Shown here: piece by piece, positions 57,577 through 64,000 of the stretch | Numbering within the stretch: the stretch's first letter is position 1 | How the letters are laid out: each line of letters begins with the position of its first letter | Source of the DNA: Candidatus Poribacteria bacterium | Lineage (GTDB): Bacteria; Poribacteria; WGA-4E; JAJDTR01 | Reading direction: 5' to 3' | Assembly: GCA_028820655.1 (NCBI GenBank) | Contig: JAPPIK010000025.1 | Span: 124,001-188,000, forward strand | DNA length: 64,000 nt | Notes under the pieces: model-generated | The model's database searches: none | Seen by the model: only the letters and a program-made list of their open reading frames with translations | What the model was told of the DNA's origin: nothing | Position numbers and translations under genes: made by a program

Positions 57577-57801
57577 TTATACCTGAAATGCAGGGCTAAA
57601 ATCTGAGCGCAACGTCTCCTGCCACGATGTCTCTCTTGATTGAATCTGCGCTGCAAACTCGTCGGATATACGCGACAGGTTATTAATAAAACTCTCCCAG
57701 TCAGTCTCGCCACTTGAGTAGTCTCTGGATTGGCTGCTCGCCAAGAGTAAAGAGAGTTCGTAAAAGTTCGGTTGGCTTCCTTCTAGTTCTTTTGTTTCCA
57801 T
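57577..57801 (-). CDS. Small acidic protein of unknown function (74 aa)
   Basis: GAGAGG lies seven bases before the ATG, and a strong intrinsic terminator follows the stop, so this is a genuine single-gene transcript. The product (METKELEGSQPNFYELSLLL ...) is acidic, predicted to be mainly helical, with no membrane segment or cysteine, and ends SDFSPAFQV. The repeated Ser-Arg elements (SSQSRDYSS, NLSRISDEF, QSRETSW) give no family. I do not recognise it. A peptide-precursor role is possible but no modifying enzyme is adjacent. Confidence 0.7.
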   Translation of the reverse strand: METKELEGSQPNFYELSLLLASSQSRDYSSGETDWESFINNLSRISDEFAAQIQSRETSWQETLRSDFSPAFQV

Positions 57802-58193
57802 TTTTCAGCCTCTCATCATATAACGTTCAGAGCGTCAAGGATATTGTAACAGTCTTTTCTTTGTATATCGGTCCTAATGGTGTGTACCGTGTTTCATACA
57901 AAACTGTATCAAAATGTGACGTCTTTTCCGCTTTGTCCGTTTCAAGATTCGAGAAAATCGACGTTTTAACTTGATTTCCTCACTGTCTCGAAGTTAGTAG
58001 ATTCTCATCTACCCAATCACTAGCAATAATAATGCCAATTTTCGCCAAAATCAGCCTCAGGTGATTACCGGTGAGAATCGGACCATATCTGCGCTAGATT
58101 CTCCCCTCCCATTCCGGTTCAACATGTGCGACTGCATTCCTCTCGGCTGGGTTTCGGTGTGATTAAGAATACAGCGGATGAGGCACAAATTCA
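57802..58193. other. Intergenic region, nothing recognised
   Basis: About 390 bases hold a GAGAATC/GATTCTC inverted repeat around 58073-58107. No gene is supported. Confidence 0.4.
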
Positions 58194-58982
58194 TCAGGTC
58201 AAAGGCACCACATCCGCATACACATAAGTCGGCGAACTGTTTCCGGTGTGGATTTCATCATCGCTGCCGGTGGAAGCCGAGGCAATGTGTCGCTTCACAA
58301 TTCTACCGGGTTTGGCTTTGATAGGTGCGCTGAACATTGGACCATCAACGACGCACGTATGAAACTCGCCGTTTTCGCCCAGTGGGTCTACCCCTTCCGG
58401 CAAATCTGCGAGAAAATCGGAATCGAACCAGCGTCCCGCGAATTCTTCCGGCACTTGCGTTGGATTTATAGCTGTTACAATCGCCCGAATACCGGAATCA
58501 ATCATCTCGTGCGCGAGCGCGGCCGTGTTCCGACCCCATACCGGAAAAATCGGCGTAAAGCCCGTCCCGCATAATTTTTCCTCGCGATACCTGCGAATGT
58601 CCTCCAAGAAAAGATCGCCGAATGCGAAGTGCGTTGCTCCCGCGCCTTCCGGAAGTTCCTTCACTCGGTCGAAGAACGCCTCCATTGCGGATTCATACTG
58701 TTCATTGGAACAGGGATACGGTATCGGTATCTCGTACAAGGGAACACCGAGTTTTTCGGCTTGCTGCTTTAAAACCCACGAAGGCGTGGAGTGTATGGAC
58801 ACTCTATCAAATGTCTTGGTTACTGTAGTGAACACACCGCGAACCGAATAGAGTTCCGGACGTTTACATAGTGTGTAAAGTGTCCAGGCAGAATCCTTAC
58901 CCGAGGACCAGGACACTAGAACAGGGGTTGGGTTACCATGCCGGGGCTCAATAGTCATCGAAAATATCTTCCGGTTCTTCAT
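58194..58982 (-). CDS. Dph6-like ATP pyrophosphatase (diphthine-ammonia ligase family)
   Basis: The 262-residue protein has the PP-loop VLVSWSSGKDSAWTLYTL at its start. Further family motifs are FAFGDLFLEDIRRYREE, then PIFPVWGRNTAALAHEMI, and GENGEFHTCVVDGPMF. Members adenylate a carboxylate before amide formation; true Dph6 acts on eukaryotic/archaeal EF2, so the bacterial substrate is unknown. The start may be the Met at 58982 or that at 58958 (GGAAG upstream). No obvious partner gene is adjacent. Confidence 0.88.
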   Translation of the reverse strand: MKNRKIFSMTIEPRHGNPTPVLVSWSSGKDSAWTLYTLCKRPELYSVRGVFTTVTKTFDRVSIHSTPSWVLKQQAEKLGVPLYEIPIPYPCSNEQYESAMEAFFDRVKELPEGAGATHFAFGDLFLEDIRRYREEKLCGTGFTPIFPVWGRNTAALAHEMIDSGIRAIVTAINPTQVPEEFAGRWFDSDFLADLPEGVDPLGENGEFHTCVVDGPMFSAPIKAKPGRIVKRHIASASTGSDDEIHTGNSSPTYVYADVVPLT

Positions 58983-59371
58983 GCAGGACTAACGTTTTCG
59001 AATCATTCTGGCTGATAGCCTTGGTCCCCGAATAACACATCCGTCAAATTCCGCATGAATTTTTGTCATTAAACGTCCAATTGGCGTGCCTACCTCGATG
59101 GGTTCGGCAAATTATGCGGCAGTTACCAACATCTGCAGACAAGAAGCGCCAAAGTGACACCAGCCACGCAGAAATTACGAATAGGAGCAGATTCGCGTTT
59201 CAGTAAAACATCGCTGAGTCTACTGGTAGGAATGGTGCAGAATCCGTTCTGTTGTGGCCGATTTGGTGCAAGACGGTTGTTATGAGCGCCTGCCGATGTG
59301 GAATGGCGAATGCTTCAAGATTACCCTTTCGTTTAATGAGCCACAGGAAATTGGGCGATAATATCTTTTCT
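58983..59371. other. Intergenic region, nothing recognised
   Basis: About 390 bases with no supported gene, terminator or promoter. Confidence 0.35.
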
Positions 59372-61279
59372 TTATTCATCCAGATACTTGCGAAACCAAC
59401 GCAACTTCCGTTCGAGGCGGTCTCTGTAACCGCGTTTGTTTTGGGTTAGGTCGTGGCCCTCCCCTTTGTAAAGGACATATTCGACCGTTTTGCCGCAATC
59501 TGAAAGGTAGTTTGCGTACATTTCGGCTTCGATAGCAGGCCAATCATGCTCTCCGTGGAAGAGTAAGACGGGGGTTTCAACCTGCTCAACGTATAAAATG
59601 GCACTCGTCAAAAACCAATCCGGCACTTCCAATGCAGCTTTCCACTTGTCGTTCTCACGGACGGCGGTGCGTCCCACATGAAAGCCAAGCTCGAACAGGC
59701 CTAGGTAGCCATAACTTCCGCCAGACAGGACAGCTGCCCGGAATCGATTTGTCTGCCCAATAATGTAAGCCCCAAGAATGGCGCCGTAGCTGAAACCACT
59801 CAGCGCGATGTTTAACGGATCACATTTCCCGTTTCGGGCAAGCCACTCAATGCCGCTCATGACATCTCTGTAGTTCATTTCTTCGGTGGGCGGATTTACG
59901 TATCGATACTGTTGACTACCGCGAAAGTCCGGCGCGAAGACCTGAAAGCCTTGTGTCGTGAACCAATTCCACTCTTGGTCGCTAATCGCCTGGGCGGCGC
60001 CAACGGGACCGCCGTGCAGAAAAACGATGGTTGGACGCTCCCGGCTCATTGACTTGCCGCTGGGGGAAACTACCACGCCTTGCAGCACCAAGCCATCGTA
60101 CGACTTCCACTCGACTACTTCCGTCGTCGGCAGCTCGTATTCATTGAACTGGTCTGTGTAGTGGGTGACGGCTTTTGACTGCCCCGAATCGAGCGAGACC
60201 AGATAAACATCTCGAAGGTTGTTCAGCCCTTCCCAATGGATTAGAAGCGTTTTGCCATCTTGACTGAGGCCCCCAAGATAGGTCCAACCGGTCCAGTCTA
60301 CCACCTCTTCGGTACGTTTCGTAACAGTATCCACACAGACCACGCGATGGCTCAATCCCTTGAGACCGTTGAAAAACAGTCTCTGACTGTCATGACTCCA
60401 ATAGGCGACTTGGTCACACCAATATTCTTCGCTCAAAATCTGTACCTGGTCTGAATCGTGCTCCATCATGGCGCACACGGGACGGACTTCAACCGAGTAT
60501 GGCGAATACCCAAAAGCTAGTTTGTTTCCGTCAGGAGACCACCTAAGCAATCCCATCTCGCCGGCACCGGGGCCGACGCGACTTCGTTTGTTCCCGTTTC
60601 TGATGTCAATATCGAAAAGATGCCAATCAGAGATGCAATGACCCGTCTCGAATGAGGACGTTGATTCTAGTCCGACCTGAATCTCCGGATCTGCGCCTTG
60701 GGAAAGCACGGTTAGCCAGTTGCCGGAGGGATGCCAAGCGACGCACTCGTAGGTTTCGTAAGGGGCTGCCGCTACTTCAAAGGTGACGGCTCCCGTTGCG
60801 ACTTCAAGAACGACCAGTGCGTCTGTACTCGCTGCAGGCGACAGATTCACGACCTCCACCCCTTCCGTACCCCCGTGTGAACCTGAGTCTATCTCCTCTG
60901 AATCCCGCTCAACGACCATCGCCAGAAACCTACCATCAAAAGACCACTCAAGTGTATGGCCGCCATACGTCCACTCTCCGGTTTTCACCGAGCCTATGCT
61001 CTCACCCAAATGCCGTTCGGTGCCATCCAAGTGTCGAATGAATACACCGGAACGGCTTGATTTCAGATAAGCGATCGCATTTGGATCAGTAGGCGACCAC
61101 TTGGGGCAATCTCCAGCAAATGAGGTACCAAGGCACCATTTTTCCAGATTGAAAATGGCGATGTTTCCCTCATACTTGTAGGCGACCTGCATTGCATCCA
61201 GCGAAAGGTGGCATCTGCCACGGGTAACCCCTGAAAAGGGAAACGATAGCACGTCGTCAATAGTAAATGATTTGCACAT
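59372..61279 (-). CDS. S9 (prolyl oligopeptidase/acylaminoacyl-peptidase-like) serine peptidase
   Basis: The 635-residue protein has an N-terminal seven-bladed propeller (about residues 15-390) with repeated WSPD-G/LAF units, and a C-terminal alpha/beta hydrolase. The nucleophile elbow is ALSGFSYGAILGAY (GxSxG), the Asp lies in FHGEHDWPA and the His in KGEGHDLTQ. FLHGGPVGA supplies the oxyanion region. No signal peptide is seen, so it acts on cytosolic peptides, possibly N-acyl peptides. The ATG at 61279 has GGAG eight bases upstream. Confidence 0.9.
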   Translation of the reverse strand: MCKSFTIDDVLSFPFSGVTRGRCHLSLDAMQVAYKYEGNIAIFNLEKWCLGTSFAGDCPKWSPTDPNAIAYLKSSRSGVFIRHLDGTERHLGESIGSVKTGEWTYGGHTLEWSFDGRFLAMVVERDSEEIDSGSHGGTEGVEVVNLSPAASTDALVVLEVATGAVTFEVAAAPYETYECVAWHPSGNWLTVLSQGADPEIQVGLESTSSFETGHCISDWHLFDIDIRNGNKRSRVGPGAGEMGLLRWSPDGNKLAFGYSPYSVEVRPVCAMMEHDSDQVQILSEEYWCDQVAYWSHDSQRLFFNGLKGLSHRVVCVDTVTKRTEEVVDWTGWTYLGGLSQDGKTLLIHWEGLNNLRDVYLVSLDSGQSKAVTHYTDQFNEYELPTTEVVEWKSYDGLVLQGVVVSPSGKSMSRERPTIVFLHGGPVGAAQAISDQEWNWFTTQGFQVFAPDFRGSQQYRYVNPPTEEMNYRDVMSGIEWLARNGKCDPLNIALSGFSYGAILGAYIIGQTNRFRAAVLSGGSYGYLGLFELGFHVGRTAVRENDKWKAALEVPDWFLTSAILYVEQVETPVLLFHGEHDWPAIEAEMYANYLSDCGKTVEYVLYKGEGHDLTQNKRGYRDRLERKLRWFRKYLDE

Positions 61280-61558
61280 GAACAAACTCCATGAATTGTT
61301 GAAGTTTCAGGTCCAAATCGCGAGATTTTTCGCGGAGGTAATGTACAGGTTACTTTCAACCGGGGTGCGACCTGACTCACACTCCCGCCGGAGACAATAT
61401 CCACCGTATCTTCCTGTCTCATTCATCCTGAAAAGTCCACCCTAATCACGGGTGGGACATCCAGCCTGTAACGAGAAAATTCATCACCACAATAGGACTT
61501 AACACAGAGTTCTGACACCGGCTGCAACTCTCTCACGGTTCTTTGGAGAGTATGCAGC

Positions 61559-61933
61559 TTAGAACCACACTCCGCGTTTCGTGCATACTTTGCGAATCTT
61601 GTTAATCGCACCGCCGACACACTTCCCTTTCCGTTTCACGCCAAAGAGATGCTGGCTCACCACTCGCCTTGAGATTCCGAGTGTCGACGCAATCCGCTCT
61701 TGGGTGTGCCCTTCAAAAAAATAGAGCATCACGCAATTGCGCTGGATAGCCGTGAGTTCCTCATCGATGATATCACGGATTTGCGCCAGAACGGTTTCCT
61801 TTTTGGCTAGGCGCGCAAGTTGAAGTTCGCGATGTTCGGGGGATTCGTACTGAATCTGGTCTTCGTTACAGAACTGATGAAAATAGGTCGACGGAACGAG
61901 GATTTCCCAGAAATCCGGGTTGAATCGCGGCAT
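61559..61933 (-). CDS. Sigma-70 region-4-like DNA-binding protein
   Basis: The 124-residue protein has AGGAG about 12 bases before the ATG. Its second half holds a helix-turn-helix of sigma region 4: ELTAIQRNCVMLYFFEGHTQ, then ERIASTLGISRRVVSQHLFG. Region 2 is absent, so it is not a full sigma factor. It could be a split sigma or an activator. Lys/Arg-rich GVKRKGKCVGGA ends the helix. It stands alone between the S9 peptidase and MFS genes, with two tiny frames upstream. Confidence 0.75.
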   Translation of the reverse strand: MPRFNPDFWEILVPSTYFHQFCNEDQIQYESPEHRELQLARLAKKETVLAQIRDIIDEELTAIQRNCVMLYFFEGHTQERIASTLGISRRVVSQHLFGVKRKGKCVGGAINKIRKVCTKRGVWF

Positions 61934-62035
61934 AGACGGTTTTCTCCTTCATCTAAATCGGGTCAGAAGGTACCTATGCCACTACCGGTCAAACGTCTCG
62001 TTCCAATCGCATCGGGAGATGACGAGGAGAGGAGT

Positions 62036-62125
62036 TCATTTAGGGCGGGGGGCAGAGGTACCAGTGCCGAAAATCTTGTCGCATCCGTTGAGCGACATTC
62101 GTGGATGCAGAATTGACTTGCTCAC
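62036..62125 (-). CDS. Possible 29-codon ORF upstream of the sigma-4-like gene
   Basis: GTG at 62125 has AAAGGAGG six bases upstream, a near-perfect ribosome binding site. The peptide starts MSKSILHPRMSLNGCDKIF and ends SAPRPK. Its stop overlaps the ATG of a further 16-codon frame (61989-62039), which ends 55 bases before the sigma-4-like gene. It may be a leader peptide, a decayed gene or chance. An upstream in-frame ATG lies at 62152. Confidence 0.35.
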   Translation of the reverse strand: MSKSILHPRMSLNGCDKIFGTGTSAPRPK

Positions 62126-62390
62126 AGTTGCCTCCTTTCTTGTCTTCAGCATCTTGCCTGAAGAATCTTGTGCCGTCGGTTATGAGGGCCGACGTTTTCG
62201 TTTAACAATGGTCATTGTAGTATTGTGCCGGAACTTTGGCTCTGAACAATATACAGTGTTCACTCAGTCAGAACAACCATAAAATCCTTCGCAGAAAAAC
62301 CTGATGAACATCGCGAGTGTATGACGCAAGGGATTCATATTCATTGAGCGACCTTGGCTAGTAATGTACACGTTTTGTTTAACAGATATG

Positions 62391-62430
62391 GGCTAGCGGA
62401 ACGGAGGGCAAAGCCTCCACTCCGCCAGCC
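62391..62430. repeat. Long imperfect inverted repeat
   Basis: Arms GGCTAGCGGAACGGAGG and CCTCCACTCCGCCAGCC (14 of 17 paired) flank a six-base loop GCAAAG. It lies 210 bases after the MFS gene stop, without a T-run. It is either a weak terminator or a dispersed REP-type palindrome. Confidence 0.55.
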
Positions 62431-62639
62431 TGAGTGCGACTTCAACGGTCACACCACCTCAAAAATTTCATAGTCACTACCCCCTTCCCCGCTGAGGAGC
62501 GGTATGGGATAAGATTGCGCCCCACACGATGGCAGTTCCACAATGCGATTTACAATCTCTCACTATAACACAGATTCGGATGCACTTTTTGCGGGATTGA
62601 GCGGAAAAAACATGAATATTCAGTTTTTTTCAATCCCCT

Positions 62640-63839
62640 TCACTCTTGTACGCTCACGTTTACCGAAACCGGGCTCAAACCGCGCTGTCCCCAATACCAG
62701 ATTAAGCCGGCTCCAAGCAACAACAGTACTCCCATCAACTGAAACATCTGATTGAAGTCGAACCGATCGATCAAAATGCCGCCTAAAATCGGTCCGACGA
62801 CTTTACCGGCATTTTTTAAGGTACCGATCAAACCCATGCCGGCCCCCGTATACGCCGAGCTTATCTGGGTTAACACCAGCGCAATGGTAGCCGGGAAAAC
62901 AAACGCCTGCCCTGCGCCAATTAGCATTGCGAGCATGAAAAGACCGAACATTCCGTTGGCAAGCGCGAGTAGAGGAAGCGCTATACCGACGAAACTCATA
63001 CCAATGAATATCACACCTAAATACCCAAATCGATCCCCGAGCCGTCCTCCCATAGGCTTCAGTACCATGTGCGTTCCCTCCTGGATAGCGAAAAATGTGC
63101 CAATCAGGGCAACGTTAACACCCAACGAACTCGCATACACCGGCAGAAAAGCCTTGGTCGCATATAGAGCAACAAACAGCCCGGACTCAAGGCCGCCGGA
63201 AAACCAGATGGAGGGTGTTTTGATACCAGCCTTCAGCGCCTCTGCAGCTTGTCGGCGGATAGTCGGACGATCAATCCAAGAACGGGTGTGCCCACCTTTT
63301 TTCAATAAAAACACAGGGATGAACGCTAAGCAACTCAATAGACCTATTATGTTGAAAACGGACACCGGATCCATCGTCAACAGCAGCCAACCACCAATCA
63401 CAGGTCCAAGGATGTAACCGGCTTGGCGCGCCATACCGAACCAACCTAACTTCTCGGCACGCTTAGTCTTCGTCTGCTCCGCGACGAAAGCCAATGTCAC
63501 GGGACCATAAATGGCTGTTGCCAGACCGTGGAAGACGCGAATGCCAAAGAGACCGTCGGGTGTTTCGACAAACCGATACAAAAACGGCACCCCGGCAAAA
63601 AGTACGGTACCCGCGATGAGCCACCTATATCGTCCCCAGCGGTCGGAGAGGATGCCAATCGCCGGTTTGAGCACCATACCCGTGATTGTGGAGACGGAGA
63701 CTATAAATCCGAGAAACGTCCAAGGGGCGCCCAACCTTGCCGCAAAAATCGGCAGGATTGGTGTCTTGCCAATCTGGTACGCCGTTCTGACTATGAAATC
63801 GGCCACCGTGATGCCAATTAAATTGCGGCGTTGCTTCAT
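62640..63839 (-). CDS. MFS-superfamily transporter (DHA1-like)
   Basis: From the Met at 63839 (MKQRRNLIGITVADF) the product is 399 residues with twelve membrane helices. The loop-2 motif between TM2 and TM3 reads AIGILSDRWGRYRWLI. A homologous motif, GGRLGDRFGYLGVIF, lies between TM8 and TM9. The family exports drugs or metabolites by proton exchange; no specific substrate is indicated. An open frame extends to 63884 but its residues are not typical of an MFS start. The ribosome binding site is weak. Confidence 0.9.
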   Translation of the reverse strand: MKQRRNLIGITVADFIVRTAYQIGKTPILPIFAARLGAPWTFLGFIVSVSTITGMVLKPAIGILSDRWGRYRWLIAGTVLFAGVPFLYRFVETPDGLFGIRVFHGLATAIYGPVTLAFVAEQTKTKRAEKLGWFGMARQAGYILGPVIGGWLLLTMDPVSVFNIIGLLSCLAFIPVFLLKKGGHTRSWIDRPTIRRQAAEALKAGIKTPSIWFSGGLESGLFVALYATKAFLPVYASSLGVNVALIGTFFAIQEGTHMVLKPMGGRLGDRFGYLGVIFIGMSFVGIALPLLALANGMFGLFMLAMLIGAGQAFVFPATIALVLTQISSAYTGAGMGLIGTLKNAGKVVGPILGGILIDRFDFNQMFQLMGVLLLLGAGLIWYWGQRGLSPVSVNVSVQE

Positions 63840-63909
63840 TTCGCGGGTGTTGATACAGTATCTGAGTGTGCCCCATTCGCACACGAATCACGTTGGACAG
63901 GTGTCGATA

Positions 63910-64000
63910 ATGACAACGCCAAAGATAGAAAAGCCGCACTACCCACCAACGGCTGGCAGATTAGCGGAGCCAATCAAAGTATTGAACTCCGAAACATCAC
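63910..64000 (+). CDS. Start of an unidentified gene, cut at the right edge
   Basis: ATG at 63910 opens a frame that stays open to the window end (30 codons: MTTPKIEKPHYPPTAGRLAE and so on). It runs divergently from the MFS gene. The AGGT seven or so bases upstream is a weak site. Too short to assign a family; it may also be chance. Confidence 0.4.
   Translation, partial: MTTPKIEKPHYPPTAGRLAEPIKVLNSETS

Overview
The window looks like a chromosomal contig piece from an uncultured Gram-negative bacterium. The best guess is a Candidatus Poribacteria-like or related sponge-associated lineage. This is inferred from the gene mix (phytanoyl-CoA dioxygenase-type oxygenase, Tat-exported DUF362 protein, ECF sigma circuitry, many lipoproteins, long TPR/WD40/PEGA proteins, a sulfatase-like remnant) and from intergenic regions full of short dispersed palindromic repeats; no marker search was possible. 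No rRNA, tRNA, CRISPR array or complete insertion sequence was seen.

Layout. 1-1146: start of a dihydrodipicolinate-synthase-family gene and a DMT permease, both on the minus strand. 1563-9085 (minus): ECF sigma factor, zinc-finger anti-sigma factor, a giant membrane-anchored TPR protein, and a WD40 protein whose C-terminus is a duplicated copy of the TPR protein's tail. 9154-12447: 3.3 kb almost without genes, filled with 35-bp repeats, a 119-bp tandem duplication and a MITE-like element. 12454-16022: DUF4159 protein, SAM methyltransferase, PotD-like binding protein. 16490-17322: array of 279-bp repeats, each with a long hairpin. 17324-26446 (minus): pepA, hisG, a double HtrA-like protease with a barrel-like C-terminus, a five-repeat SH3-like protein and a PEGA protein. 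27437-35334 (plus): M20 amidohydrolase, lysA, then a run of exported proteins: TlpA thioredoxin, a redoxin with an in-frame TGA that I read as selenocysteine, DUF362, small lipoproteins and a DNA-alkylation-repeat protein. 36453-40066: PhyH-like oxygenase, glutamine cyclotransferase, 2-hydroxyacid dehydrogenase, FKBP isomerase. 40232-45323 (minus): TAXI binding protein, RCK potassium channel, MscS channel, BMP-type permease, PEGA protein. 45747-57161 (plus): a translation/envelope cluster rpsB-tsf-frr-cdsA-dxr-rseP, then uracil-DNA glycosylase, priA and an aldolase-like gene. 57500-64000: small protein with its own terminator, Dph6-like ATP pyrophosphatase, S9 peptidase, sigma-region-4-like protein, MFS transporter, and the start of a last gene.

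The most notable signal is the redoxin at 30760-31671. TGA lies exactly where the redox cysteine of a Trp-Cys-Pro-Phe-Cys motif should be, the reading frame continues intact to the domain end, and a perfect 8-bp stem with a GGC loop starts 13 nt after the TGA, where bacterial SECIS elements lie. It overlaps a TlpA thioredoxin gene and precedes a Tat-exported DUF362 gene, which suggests an extracytoplasmic selenium-dependent redox unit. Other unusual items are ribosomal protein S2 with a roughly 240-residue repeat-bearing basic/acidic tail, a ribosome recycling factor with a Gly/Lys/Arg insert, absence of pyrH and uppS from their usual places, and a TAXI protein translationally coupled to a potassium channel beside MscS.
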